From the NCBI GenBank assembly GCA_037367355.1, contig CM074698.1, positions 2,666,001 to 2,730,000 of the forward strand: 64,000 bases of DNA, written 5' to 3'. The stretch comes from Neoscytalidium dimidiatum (Eukaryota; Ascomycota; Dothideomycetes; Botryosphaeriales; Botryosphaeriaceae). The notes under the pieces were generated by a model. It saw only the letters and a list, made by a program, of their open reading frames with translations, was not told the DNA's origin and searched no databases. The position numbers were made by a program, and so were the translations under genes. Positions 38,662-51,804 of the stretch are shown piece by piece; within the stretch, counting starts at the first letter, position 1; every line of letters starts with the position of its first letter.

Positions 38662-41177
38662 GATTAGAATTAGATACAAGAGGTAGGATTAAAAAAAAAG
38701 ATCGAGTTGCTGCTGGGCAGCTATATGTCGCGGACGACAGGTCCGGGTCGGGAAAGAGAGCGGTCTGGGATTCGGGGTATAAAGAACGACAATGGCAGTA
38801 GAGGCAGTCAAGCTCTACTCGACCAAAGAGAAAAGAGAGGGTCAGTCCGGTGGAGGGGAACGGGAGGGGCGAACAAGGGCCTCGAAGTCAGGCTGGCGGG
38901 TAATGCCTTCTATAGTAGGGTGGCAGGGCGGGCCCTCGCGAAGAGTTCCGCAAAGGGCTACCGGGAGATCTACCAGGTCGTCTCGGGGTCTTGGCTATAG
39001 CTGAAACGTTTTAAGTGTCCTGACTTGTGGGCAGGAGTACGCGCACACCCCGGCCTGCCGTCGGCAGCAAAAGAAGCAATGTCCCCGGAATATTGAAAAA
39101 GAAAGAGCGACGAAAGGGAGGGAAAAGGGACGGGCTGGGCGGCGGTGGACAGGTAGAATATAGAGAAGACGGCACGCAAAGCTGGACAGGACGGGCATTG
39201 GATGACCTGTCAAGGCCCAGAAGCGGCGGTCGGCACCAATCCTCCAAGCCATGACTTCGATGCGAAGCTGGATGGGAGAAGCGGCGACGGCACTTACGTC
39301 GATAGCGGGTATAGGCAGGAGGAAAGGTTCCCTGCGGCACACGGGGCACATGGTCGACTGGCGCGTTGCCAAGAACGGAGCGGTGCATGACGGGCGCCAT
39401 ATCGAGGCCTTCACTAAGCGACGGACGGGCTCACTCTGGGCATGGGTTGCCCGAAAGAGCATCGGGTGGTCAGAATCGGGCAGTGGGACAGGGACCAGGG
39501 CAGCCGGGGGGCAGGCGGCCAGACGACGCAGCATCCGCGGACAGGCCTGGCACGTCGGCTTGCTCGGCCGCAAGAAACGGGCGAGGCTTCAAGGTTGCAG
39601 TGAGGTCCACATGGCGGGCAGTCTACGGCGCCGCTGACAGATGTCGAAACGATAGAAGGTGTTTAGCTCGCAGAGAGCCGGGTGGGACGGGGCAGAGGCG
39701 GCGGTGATCACACGGTCGAGGGGACGGCAAGAGGCAGGCGTCGGTCGCGTCGCTGGGTGGTAGAGCCGCAAGCGAGGACGCGCGAGCTGGAGCTGGCGCG
39801 CTTTTGCGTTGCTGGAGGCGGGCAGCGCGAGGAGCGCGAGCAGGTGGGAGCGATGATTTGCCGTCGTCGGGAGAGATGGCAGGGGCGGGGGTTACACGGC
39901 CAGGAACAGGCTTAGCGCAGTGCTGCAGAAGCTTGGAGCAATCAAATCGCTCGCCGCTTTGGGCAGGCTGGCGGCCCAGCGCCGTACTCGCACCAAAAAA
40001 TAGCAGCAGCGCTGGCTCCTGCGATAGCGCTCCCGCTGAGATTCGCGAGATCATCGCCGGTCGCCTGTCGCCTGTCGCCCTTTGTCGTCGTCGCCGCCGC
40101 CTCTTCTAGCCTCGCTCCACGCCCTCACGTTTCAAGACGCGCCAGCCCACCACCTGAGACGTCCGGCCCAGCGCCCCTCGTGAGGCTGTGTTCGCCCTTC
40201 ACCCGCTGCTTGCGCACTCTGCCCTTGGACCCCTCCAACATGGCCGCAGCCCGCAGCCCGCAGCCCGCAACGCAGGCACGCGCGGACTTGAGTGCCGCGT
40301 GTGGTCGGCACTGAGGCCTCCTCTGCACGGCTCGCCAAATCGCGTCACCTGCGGTCCCGCTCGCCAGACATGCGTTCCCCTCGGACGTTCCGCGTGTGCC
40401 ATGGTGATTCCGCGGTACGAGAGCCAAGCCCGCCGACCAGTCGACCGCGCGCCGCGACCATGCTTCGACCGCAATGGTGCCATGCAAGCTCATCCAGCTG
40501 CGCCCGCCATGCTTCGTTCCTTGCTACGGAAACCGGTGCCGACCTGTGCAAGCGTTGAGTTTGTTCGTTCTCCGCACGCCACGTGAAAAGCCTACACGTC
40601 CGTGGCTTTGTTTACCTGTTTGCTGACTCCACGGCCCGAGCACATAATCCAAGCATGACGCCAGAGCTCTGCGTAATGCATGACTTAACTTTGTAGGTGC
40701 ACTCTCTATTCGCCCATTTTGAGCAGTCGTCTCCGCGGCAGACCGCGGTTCCAATTTCTCGTACTGGCAAATTTTGATCATTCGTTGCCCGGCGGTCTCC
40801 TTTTCGCTGTCGCTATGCATGTCATGCTTCCCTGCGCGCCGTAGTCGCATTCGCTTACCGCCCGTCACTTCGGCCCTAGCCGACCGCTATTCCGCCTACG
40901 TCTGCCCATCCCTGATTCGCTCTCCGCAGAAATTTTCGGTCTCTCCTCCTCCAGCTGCCACTGTTCTGTACGCCATTCCGGCTCTCTTCCCACGACTTGT
41001 AGCTTGCTTGACGCCCGGCCGGTAGGGACTTGCTTTGTTGGGAAAGCAAAAAGAGCGTTACACCTCGCAACATCAGCCACTCCTGGCCACCCCGCCTTCT
41101 GGTCACACAAAACGTCTGGAGCACCTCCATAACACAAAAAGAATGGGACTTATACTAGATTCTAACCAGTGAGAAGC
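38662..41177. other. GC-rich intergenic region, 2.5 kb
   Basis: No supported gene. Opposing open frames of 90-190 codons at 39.0-40.1 kb reflect GC-rich composition and lack domains or a consistent splice extension. It contains the promoter of the membrane-protein gene. Confidence 0.5.
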
Positions 41178-41293
41178 TGGATCCGCCGGGAATCGAACCC
41201 GGGACCACTCCCATTAATTAACCCGAATTAACCCTGATTGGGGGCAGGGATCGGAGGTGCTAAGGGAGTATTATACCACTAAACCACAGACCC
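41178..41293 (-). tRNA. tRNA-Ala (anticodon AGC) with 44-nt intron
   Basis: On the minus strand the 5' half begins GGGTCTGTGGTTTAGTGG and the anticodon arm reads CTCCC-TTAGCA. After an intron at 41257-41214 the sequence resumes with TGGGAG. The T-arm is CCGGG-TTCGATT-CCCGG, and the acceptor strand CGGATCC is followed by discriminator A. Acceptor pairing includes G3:U70, the universal alanine identity element. The mature tRNA is 72 nt. The intron sits at the canonical position after nucleotide 37 and carries a partial direct repeat GGGTTAATT. The CCA end is not encoded, as expected in eukaryotes. Confidence 0.95.
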
Positions 41294-41707
41294 ATGTCAT
41301 TGATATTAACAAAATTTGCTAGCTATCGATATGTTTACAATTTGATACACAGTGTACAGAACTACAATGCTGTGAGGTAGGAATATCCAGTCAATTCATA
41401 AGCCGCATGCATATATAGACATGCTCTTTTATAAGTGAGAACATAGCCAGAGCTAACGCTTCCATCACAACTCTTCAATACTAGCACACCCGGAGAAGTG
41501 TTTTCATGAGCTAATCGCACCTCAGAAGAACTTTGATGAATTCTCGTCTCGAGCCCACTGGCTGCGTGACGATGTCTATCGGAATAAAAAGAAAAAGCTC
41601 CAGACCCTTCATGAAAACAAAAAAGCACTATTGAGCAAGAACGAACCGGACCAGCCGGTCGTTTCTACCGCACCAGATTCAAGCCCGACCAGCATCTCCT
41701 CCCCCCT
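41294..41707. other. AT-rich intergenic stretch
   Basis: Between the tRNA gene and the 3' end of the low-complexity gene. Nothing else is visible. Confidence 0.6.
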
Positions 41708-42272
41708 TCACTTCTCCCCTTCCCCGTACTCCTCGTAGTCGGGGAGGTCATCCTCCCCACTCTCCTGTCTGTTCTCCTCCTCTCCTTCTCCCTCCTCCTC
41801 CTCCTCCCCACTCTCATCCTCCTCATCGTCGTCGTCGTCGTCGTCGTCCTCTGCATCCTCCTCAACCACCAGAATCGGGCTCGGGACGCCCTTCCTCCTC
41901 CCCCTATCCCCAATCCTGCCCCTCCGGAGCGGCATCAGCCACCCGGCAGCGCCAGGCAAGACGGCGGCAGCGGCAGCGGCGGCGGCAGCGACAGCAACAG
42001 CGAGGGCACCGGGCGATGGCGGCCGCGGCGCCGGGCCGGCCAGCTGCCGGGCGGGAGACGGCAGTCCCAGCCTCGCGCCGTACCCGGCGGACCGGGCCCG
42101 CTTGGCCATGGTGACGACGCGGCCCCCCCGCTGCTCCCGGAACTCGTCCTCCCTCCCCGGGTCCGGCCCGTCGCCGACCCGCTTCCGCTTGTTGGTGCCT
42201 TGTCCCGCCGACTGCGGGCGCGCGGGCAGCGGCGGCGGCGGCGAAGGGAACGCCACGACCGGCCGGGCGCGA

Positions 42273-42307
<35 letters not shown>

Positions 42308-42562
42308 TAGTGGTGATGATGGTGGCGGCAGCGAGGCGACTGGCGGCGGGCTGCTGCTGGGCTCGGAACCCAGATCGACGATGTCGGGCCACGGGCCCAA
42401 GGCGGGGGACGGCGAGGGCGACGGGCTTCCCAAGTCGATGATGATGGCGGCGCCTGTGGGAGTGGGAGCGGGCGCAGCAGTGGCGGCGACAGAGGAGGAG
42501 GTGGTGGTGGCCGGACCAGCCGGCGACCAGATGATGGGTGGCGACATGTATTGGCTTGCCAT
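41708..42562 (-). CDS. Low-complexity nuclear-type protein with acidic C-terminus (uncharacterised)
   Basis: Intronless ATG frame of 284 aa. It is Pro/Ser-rich with two similar IIIDLGSPSPSPSP / DIVDLGSEPSSSPP elements, two polyalanine tracts from CAG/GCN-type repeats, a KRKRVGDG candidate nuclear signal near residue 125, and a long Asp then Glu run near the end. The frame extends 60 codons upstream without a better start. The opposite strand is also open across part of it because the DNA is GC- and repeat-rich, so coding status is uncertain. No family recognised. Confidence 0.45.
42272..42304. repeat. (TGC)n trinucleotide repeat
   Basis: About ten TGC/GCT units, read as polyalanine in the minus-strand frame. 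Confidence 0.9.
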
Positions 42563-43753
42563 GGTGGCTGGTTGTGGGTTGAGGTTGATGTGGCGTGGAC
42601 TGGAAATGGACCTGTTGGGAGAGCTTTGGAGAGTAGAAGAAGGTTCGGAAGTGGTGGTTGTAAAGGTCGCCGAGGAAAGGAAGGAAGGTTGAGGAAGAAA
42701 GCGGATTATATAGATTCCCTGGACAGAGGTTGCATGGGACAACAGTAGCAGTAGACAATAGATGACATTGGCAACAATAGGGTGAATAGGCTCACATTCA
42801 CAATTAACAGTGAACTTAAGCGAGGGTGAATAGGGACAATAGCAAGCTCAATGCTCGATTAAGCCAGCAAGTCAAAGCGGCCCAGCGTCACTGAACGTTT
42901 AACGTTATGTCGCAGCAAGACAGAGAGGGGAGGTTAAATCTAGGATTTTTTTTTTTTTTGCAAATCTCTGCGCTCCTTTGGCCCTTGCTATACATGAGCG
43001 AACGAGCGTCTATAAAAGAAAAAAAACACAGTCTCGCTACCCGTCCCTACTTGATGCCACTAGAGGTGGAGAGTGTGTTGGCTCGTCTCCTTACCGCAAT
43101 GAGAGAAAGAAAATCCCAGACCAAGCCCGTAACGTTCAAATCACTCCTTTATCATTCACCCAGTCGTGTGCCTTTCGTAATGCCCAGTCTCAGCCATGAT
43201 CTCAACGAAAAAAAAAAAAACCAGAGGTGTGAAGAAAGACGCTAGAAACGCTCAACCCTAATGTAAAGGAAGAAGACCGCATGAATAGAAGAAAAAAGCC
43301 CACCATTACGACCCAATATTTTCGTGAACAATTTTTTCTTCCCTGTTTTGCCCATCGCCGTCGCCATGCATAAGAGAAAAAGTTCAATCATCAGTAGCTC
43401 TGCCCTAGGATGTCTAATGGTAGGCAGGCTCGTCGACCGCAATATCTGATTTGGGAAAAGCAAGGAAAGAACCAACGCTACCAGAAACCTTTCCACCGCA
43501 TAGAGTCTGCGCCCCTCGTTCACTCCCGACGCAGGCTGGCCTGGAGGTTCGCAGGAGCCAAGACCGATGGAAGCCGAAGGCAAGATCTGCAAACTCTGCT
43601 GTCAAAACCCAGTCGTTATCATCCGAGGTATGGAGCCCACAATCTCTCCAAAACGCCAATTCGCCCAAAAGAGGGGTCAAAACCTTTGCGACAAGAAGGT
43701 TCAAGCTCGAATAGAAGTTCTGGGATGCAGTCATGCTCATCGTTACCGTGGTT
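42563..43753. other. Intergenic region, promoter of low-complexity gene and 3' flank of the deubiquitinase
   Basis: Contains poly-T (about 42946-42959) and poly-A (about 43209-43221) tracts. The minus-strand frame at 43836-43414 overlaps the last deubiquitinase exon in a different phase and lacks independent support. Confidence 0.5.
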
Positions 43754-46700
43754 TCAGACGGCTTCGACGTCATTGTCCGTGTATTCCAGTTCCTCGTCTG
43801 CCGAGAAAGCTGTTGTTGCTCATGCGTTAGTCGCATTTTTGACTCGTTATGAAGAGAATGTTGATGAGATGGTACTGAAATGTGGATTTGCTTCTCGTGG
43901 TACGGATTTAGAGGTTCTCCATGTGATCAAACCCTCCGGCACGATTATACTTACTCGACTCGTAATCATCACTTTCTGGCCAGTCCCTCCACATCCTGTC
44001 CATCGCAATGCATCTCTGGTGGAGATCTTGGATGTCAGGCTCGGCAAGGGCTTGTGGGTACGCGTTTTGCAGAGCCTTGATGTAGCGGTGGCAATCGTGC
44101 ATGAGGGTGAAGAGTGGCTCCACGAAGCTGCGGGAGACGTCCGCATCCCTCTGAATGTAAAGCACCCGGTCGTAAGCGTGCCGTATGAGGTCTTGCACCG
44201 CACGAACGCGTGCACCGAGGCCAGCTTCAGTATCCCAATCCCTCCTTACGCACGGGCGGTTTGGGATGTTGTCAGTAATCAACCTCTTTGCAAGGTTTAG
44301 AGTATGTTGCTGAACGTCAGAATCGTCGAAGCACATGAGTCTGATTGCCCAAAGGTGCGCATGCTCGACAACTTGAACGTAGAAGAAGTCCGGATACCTT
44401 TGACCCCAATTTTCGTTCCGCAAACCTGCCAAGTTCGAGATGAAGGTGCAAAACGCCTCTCCGAGAAGCTGCTTCTCCAGGATCATGCAATTCACAATGT
44501 CCTGAATCATCAGCACCGCTTCCTTCGGCTTAGGGGCGACCCAGCAATAGTAGAGCGCACCCATGACAAATGGTGCACTCACGTGAGGCATGAGGAGCTC
44601 GACGCCTTCGTGGATCGTGATGTGGATAGCACGCATGTTGCCTGCATCCGGCTCCACCGCCATCATCAGCTTAATGATTTCTCCCGGAATGAAACTACGG
44701 TTCGGCGATAGTTCCCATGTCTCGAGGACCCGATTTAGGACAGTGAGGCAGCTATTATCCTTGTCCCACCGGTAGAATAGACTCCGCTCCATATGAGTAA
44801 GAGGGAATTTCTGGTTCTCAGAATCAGCAAAAGACCGAATGCGCTCGATGGTGGTCGGAACAAGATCTGCTTCTAGGTCGACATGGCAGATCATGCGCCA
44901 CAAAAAAGACGTTAGCTCAACGAAAGAAGGCTTGCAGTTCTTCCTTGACAGAGTCTGTCGGAGCTGTGGATAGCGTTGCGCCATTTCCGGGACTGAATCC
45001 ACGTGGTATATTTCAAGGCACGTCTGGAGGAATCCGTAATCCAGCAGGACTGCAACCTCGTGCAGGCCAAAATCGAGCAATGCAACTAGGAATTTGAAGT
45101 ACATATCCCACACATGTTGCGTAATGTCCAGACCACGAGGGCAGTGGTATAAATTCTGGATCGTAGACTTCATTCGTGTGAGGATGTTGTGCAGAGCCCC
45201 GTCTCGCCCGTCCTCGAATGCTTGCTCGAGATCTTGTTGACTACCATCTAAACCGTACTTGGAAGGATCACGATGGCGAAGCTCCTTCAAGGATTCAACG
45301 ATGAAGCAACCAAGCTGGAAGCCGACTGTATTACCGGCATCGGCCTGGTAAGAGAAGATGAACCAGTCAGACAAGGCATGGTCATGGTTGGCGATCCAGT
45401 CAAGGGCCAGTTTCGTGCATTCGGCGCATCGATGAACAGTCTTCTTCAAGTCTACTATGATGCGGTTCAATTCCTCGGTGTCCTGGCCACGTCCGCTTAC
45501 TTCATAGATGTGCTTCAAGCACATGTTGATGACCAACTTTTCGAGACCGTGGTTTTCCGTGCAGACACCTTTGTTGATCATTCTCATCTGCGGGATCATC
45601 CTGCGGATGAATAGCGCATGAGCTTGGTCGAATATGCAGTAGGAGCGAATATGGCGCTCATTTGAGGATGCGACTGACTCCTCCAGTCCTTTAGGCATCT
45701 TTGCGATAGGATTAAGTGATTGAGGAGCGCGAAGGACATCAACGCCGTTTTTGCACATAGAGGAGGCCCGCTGATAGAGAAGCATGTAAGCAGAGGTGTG
45801 TCGGCCGTTGCCACCATAGCACTCGGATTCGACCTTGCTGAGGTCCTGCTCAGTGACAGTATCGTCGTTGAATTTGATCCATCGCGAAGATCCTCCGTTA
45901 TCGGGTCGAACGCGGATGTAAGACCAATAGTGACCCTGTTCAACACCTCCCGCATGGACCAGGATACCGACCAGCTCAAAGACGTCTTCCTCGACAGGCT
46001 TGTCTGGATCGCTAAGATATTCCACTTTGTATGGGCTCATGTCGATGCGTGACGGGAAGCGGAAATAGTCGTTGATCTTGCTTCGGGTCATCGTGAACGG
46101 ATCAAAGTCAAATCGCTTGAGATGGACTATCAGGTTGTCAGGAACACTTTGAAGGCAAGTGCGCTTGACGGCGTTGACAAGACGTCCACCACATGGCTCG
46201 CATTTGTACTTGTTCTCGCCCTCTAGGCTTTCGCCTTCCACGTAGGCCCTTAGGCTGTCTTCCAACGTCTCCTTGCCTTTCACTTCCAGGGGCAGATTGA
46301 AAAGCGTCTCCGTAGTCTCGGAGACATGTTGACAGTCCTTCGATTTGATCTGGTTAACAGAGCGGCCGCCATAGAAATTCCGCAGACGCTGCTTCTCCTC
46401 AGGCGAACGCAGCTCGCTTTCGAGCTGATCCATGAGTAGTCGGAAAAATTCCTCGGTGTCCATCTGAATCGCGACGTTGATCGGCTTCTTGTCCGTGCCC
46501 CGAACGCAGTTCGCAAAAGGTTTCATATCGACAGATCTACTGTAGCTGCTCTGCATAGTGGCGAAGAGTTCCTGCATGGCCTTCAATAAACCATCGTTGG
46601 TTCCACTCTCCGCTTCAAAGACGAATTTCCTAAACTCGATGTCCATGAAGAGCTGCGTCATCATAGAGTTCATGTAACAGAGAGCTTGGGGGTTTTCAAG

Positions 46701-49700
46701 TCCGACGTAGCCGGTTTCAGAACGAAGCTCTTTTGATCCGCCGAGTATGTAATCGTCGTTGCCATCATGGGCGCAGCTCTCTAAAAGTTGGTGGTTTAGG
46801 TCGATCATGTGCTTGTAAACAGTCGGATCTTCACAGAGAGCCATGATCAGATCATACAATATTGTTCTCGTCTTTGTATCCAGCACGGGGAGTATTTCAA
46901 ATTCACCGTGTTCTCCACTGGACATTATTTCGGAGGATTGAGGAAAGAGGAACTCCGTGAAAATTTTTGGAGCAAGATTGTCGATACCCAATGGCTTCTT
47001 GAGCGACTTGAGTGATTGCACAGCCGTCTGGAGAAGTTGCGCAAATCCAGATACGACGAAATCAATCTCGGAGCGGCCAACGCAAGCTTCATAATCATGA
47101 TCGAGAAGAAGCTCACTCCAGGAGTTTATATAGCCCCTAAGGATATCCTCATCTCGTTGGAATTCGTCATACCAGCGGAACGCCTTGACTGACAAGTCGA
47201 AAAGCTGCTGGCAAGACTTCGAGCATTGGGAAGCGCGCGGAAGAAGACTGGACAAAACGTTCCAGTAGAATGAAATAAGTTCATTCTTTTCGACAGCGGA
47301 TTTCCTATTGCGCAGGATCAGTCGATATTCACGAAAAAGACATCGAACAATGTGTTTGCCGGGACTTACTCAGAAAGGTGTTGGCATTGATTCTCGATGT
47401 TGACCGTTATCAGCTCGCGGAAACTTTCACATTTATGGCAAATGAGATCGAAGTGGAGCTCATCGAGACCAGCGCAAGCCTTGAATGTATCCCAGACGCC
47501 GCGGCCGTGGTTGAAAGCTTCAAGTAAGGCTATGTAGCAGTGCAGCGTAAGATTTCGGTTGAGCCCTTGGTTTAGTGATGATTGCAGAAATGCCATGAGG
47601 CGCTCAGTAAGGCGAGACTCGTCATTGAAGTACGAACTGGAGACATCCGAGTCAACGCGCTCTGTAAGATGGTCAGCGTCATGCCCTTGGTGTGAAATGT
47701 TCGTACGCAGACCTTTGAGCAACTCAGTGAAGGTCTCGAGGACGGAGAGGGCGAGCATCTCATCCTGAGGCCCAGAGAGGGATTCGTGGATAAGTTCTTC
47801 GTTGAGGATGACCGCATTGAGCAGCTGAACAGAATGACTAATTGACTGCACGTTCAACGGGCCCTGTTCCGCATTAATCGCTACTTTCTGCGTCATCAAA
47901 GGCTTCCGAGGGTATACCGATCTCATTTGATTCCGAAAGTCTTTCCAGAGAGTGGATACGGAAATCCTGGCCTTGAACAGCTTGCCAGGTGAAAATGCGG
48001 ACTCAACGATGTCCGGGATCGACTCTGTTTGTCGCCCAACGAATGTCACAGTAAGAGCCTTGCCATGCGGAGGCATCTGGCTTAGAAACTCATACGCCTG
48101 CTTGTGCATCAGTTTTGCCACCAATGCCTGATTTGTAATACTTACAGCCTCGCTAAGAGGATCGTCTCCACCGTCCAAGAAATCGAATATTGTGTCATAA
48201 TTTGTAAGAATTTCCTTTTCGATGACGCTCAAGCTTCCCTGGCCATAAGGAGTTGCAGCAGACTCTCCAAGATTCTTGACTAGAATCGCGCCTTTCTGAT
48301 GAAGTAGTAGATCGCGTATCGTCCGCTCACCCGATGTCTGCAAATCAAGGGGTGAACCTCCATGAATAAGACGAACTTCGTGAAAGCCTGTCCATTCACG
48401 CAAACGGTCCACAAGCCATGACAGACTCTGGAGGTCCCCTATGTTTACCGTCTGTATAGGCTCGGCCTCAATTCCAATAGCTTGAAACTTGATAGGTCTG
48501 ACAACTCCATCGGTATCTTCCACCGTGGTAGGGACCGCAGATTCCCTTAGGCGTGGGGAACTAATCTTCAACTCAGGGCGCGTCCTGACTAGGCCAAGCA
48601 GCACAGTCAGGAATAATACCGTCCTCCGGAATTGGAGTTCAAGCATTTGTTGGCGCGCTTTGGTATCTGTGTCGGTCATCTCTACCTCCCCGGCCACTAC
48701 GTCTTTCTGAGAATTCCTCAGAGCAGAGTAAGAAGTGACCATCTGCCCCACGCAACGACTGACCAGGGCGGTGTGTGTTTCACGAACGACATCCGGATAC
48801 TCTTCCACGTAATGACTAAATGTCTGAGGGTCCAGATAGAGCTTTGCGAGGTACTCTGCTGTGATCTTTTCGATTGTTCCAGAGGGAGCGGTGAGAATGA
48901 TACGCCAGAATAATTCTATGCTGGGTGGCTCGAAGGTGCCATCAGCGGAGATTTCTCCTCCCGCGGAAATGCGCCGTTGATAATCTGTGAGTTCACGCAG
49001 GAAGTCAAAAACTCCTATACTGTAGAATTCCGGTTTCAACGTCGGTAGAAGTTCAGCCGCGCAAAGGTCGATGAAAGCGTTGCTCGAGGTCTGAGACTTC
49101 GCCATAGAAGAAAGATAGTGCCAAGCGATGTCGCGGAGGTCTGTGCGGATAGCAAAGTCACCAACAAGGTGATCCCACACCAGTTTCTCGGTCTCTAGAG
49201 TGACGGCAACGGGATCTACATCAATAAGCTGGAATAGCAGCTGCAGACGTGATGTGAGCGGTGTCTCTAGGTGCTTCCTGGCACTTCCCCTCTCAGCTGC
49301 CACAAAGGAGCAGAGCTCTTCGGCAACATGTTGCGCTACACCGCATCGCAGAAGAAACTTCGCGTCTTGGGGCATGGCTGAGAGCATTGTGAATATGATT
49401 TCTGCGTTAGCGGCAGCTTGAGGTTTTTTTTCTGCAATGTCCGAAGCACAGGTCTTGTAGATCTCGACCTTATCTTCCGGGGTTGCAAGGTCGCTCCGGG
49501 AGAAGAGAGCAAGCTCGGCGATTGCAATGCGGTGGAGATTCTGCAGCAAGGGAGTCAAAGATTCGACTGGGAAAGGGTACGTCTCCTGCGCCAGGTGTAC
49601 ACAGAGCGCAAATGCATTCAACCGATCTGGTTCCTCACTCCACTTAGCAAGGTCACTGCGAGCTCTCTTTTGAATGCTACTGCAGAGATTGCGGAAGAAT

Positions 49701-51804
49701 TCAGCAAATGTCGGTGTGACTCTAGATAACGGGAGAGTCCGGAACTTGTTACAAAGGTAGAGTAAGTCCCGCGTTGACATCAGTTGTGTTGTGTGCTGCA
49801 GCATCTCAATGAGAGCTTCTGCCATCCGCGGATCCTGGTTTTCAGTAATGGAGTCCCAAATAGCATCAGTCTGTCTCTCTCCATAGTTGTCAGTCACAGC
49901 GAGAAATCCCACGATGTTACCGCTCCGGGAGACAAGCTGAGGGTGCGAGTCAACGCCGATGATGTAGTCGATGATCTTATCTTCCAACAAGATCTGTGCG
50001 AAGTGATCGAGGATTTCCGGAGAGTGATATTTCTGACTCCAATTGGTCCAGATTTGGATGAACTGGTTGCTCATGGTCTCAATGCCATAAATACGATGCG
50101 CCATATGTCCTTTGAGAATGTACTGCTTCAGGGTCTTCAGCATCCAGGTCATCTGGATGACGTCCGGCAGCAATGTTGGCTGATTTACATCACTTGAATC
50201 GCCATAGATGGAGGAAGCAAGTTGCCTGGCGGTTTCTGGGTCCATGAATGCGGCGGTTTGCAAGAGCATTGCAGTGGTCTTAACGAGCTCAGTGCAGATC
50301 CCAATCGGTGCTTTCAGTGACGTCTGAATCTCTCTGTCGAGCTTGTTGAAGAGGGAGAATAACGTGTGTGCCATCCAGCGACGATCGTTGCGACCGGCAT
50401 CAGGCTTCCATAGGTTCGCATATGAGCTTAGCCAGTACAGCAGATTTAAACCCTCTTCTGCCGCTGGGCGTAAACTGGGATCAGCGATGGCCATGGGCAC
50501 CAAACGGACAATAGAGGCGAGACCGTCCAGTTCAGTGATGAACGTTGACATGATAGCTGAGCATAGCCGCCTCAAGTCCTCCGTATCGTTGCCAACGAGG
50601 TCGGACATGAGCGCCCAGAACGGCAGGTCCTCGCGGAACCGTAGGAGCTGACTTAAGATCTTCATATGGTTGAGGGATACGAAGCGGAAGTTGTTGAGAG
50701 AGTGGGATCCAGCCTCAAAAGACTGGATCTCTACCTTTAGCATTTGTGCAACGCAGGTGGCATACGCGCTCCACAAATCCCGGAGTGCGTCTTCTTCGCC
50801 ATGTCCGGGATCGAGTTGGAAGACCTCTCCATACGGAACCTGGCGCTGGGTGATGCGGTGAAACATCTTGGCAATCTCATCCCAAAAAATGGGTTGTTGC
50901 AGATATGCCGCGAACGCATCAACCTTTTCCTGCTGCACAAGTGTCGCCAATGACTTCAACCAGTCCTTCAGCTGCGTCAGCTCGCCATCAGCGCCATTGG
51001 TGTGGCCTATAGACAATTGTACGTCAGCAACGTATGTATAAGCAGGTTGAAGATGCCCAACTTACGTGGTTTTGCGATTAGGTTAAGCATGCCTCCCAGC
51101 GCCGTCTCACGGCCAAAGTTCTTTGCATAAGGGAAGCTCTCGAAAACATCGTCAGTAAAGGCGACCTCCTGCATGACCTCGTGTGCGCTATCTTGTTCGC
51201 TGCCGTCTTCATCTAGCTCCACCATGTTATCGGGGGAGTCTCCCATATCATCGGAGGTGTCAACGGCGACCTCGACCCGGGGGCTTGACGGGGCGGCAGG
51301 TGAGAGCGCGGAATCAGTTCGCTCGGCGTCTGCAGGTGGAGTGTGGAGTTTGATCTTGTGGGAGGATGCGGAAGGCGAGGAGCGGAGAGTGTCGCTGGAA
51401 TCTGAGTCTGAGCCTGCCTCCATGAGGTCGGCAGCCTCGTTTGTCGTGGCGGGGGTGTCAGCGGTTGGCGAGGCGGCACGACGTGTGTGGGAAGGAGTAC
51501 GCGAGGGACGCAGATTCAGGGTGACGCGGCTGGGGGTTTTGGGGGTGTGGGTGACGGAGTCCTTGGTTTGCTCGTGCTGTTCCGTGGGCGTTGCAGGCGC
51601 GTTAGCATCAGGGTGCGCCATGCCTTCGGCGACGGGCTGGTCCAGATCCTGGGACATCTTGCGGACGGCGCGGCTGCCGCTGTCCAGGCGCGGGCGTTTG
51701 AATCGGGCAGGAGAGCAAGCCGCGTCTTCCATAGAGTCACGACGCTCTTCAGGCGACTCCAGGCTCGCTGGCGGAGTGGCTTTCCTTAAGCTGAGCGGAT
51801 CCAT
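43754..51804 (-). CDS. Very large USP-family ubiquitin C-terminal hydrolase (USP34/USP9X-like)
   Basis: Cysteine protease that removes ubiquitin from proteins. Exons: 51804-51066, 51006-47370, 47304-43955, 43809-43754; about 2,593 aa (an in-frame ATG at 51822 would add six residues). Joins restore NLIAKPRHTNGADG, CQHLSEKSAVEKN and an acidic C-terminus ending NDVEAV. Residues 1-240 are disordered and Ser/Thr-rich. The next 1,400 residues are an alpha-helical solenoid with an embedded ubiquitin-like segment (DLQSLSWLVDRLREW region), as in USP34/USP9X. The catalytic domain starts near residue 1,660 with GYVGLENPQALCYMNSMM (Cys box) and holds the His box GHYWSYIRV and FNDDTV. Zinc-binding Cys pairs (CEPC) lie between them. 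The domain is followed by a further helical region of about 700 residues. The Cys box departs from the usual GNTCYMNS. Confidence 0.92.

Noticed and set aside
38995..40110. Several 80-190 codon frames on both strands
   Set aside because: GC-rich DNA keeps opposing frames open. No motif or codon-bias support, and some use non-ATG starts.
43414..43836. 140-codon minus-strand frame next to the deubiquitinase 3' end
   Set aside because: The last deubiquitinase exon lies here in another phase (43809-43754), and this frame adds no conserved sequence.
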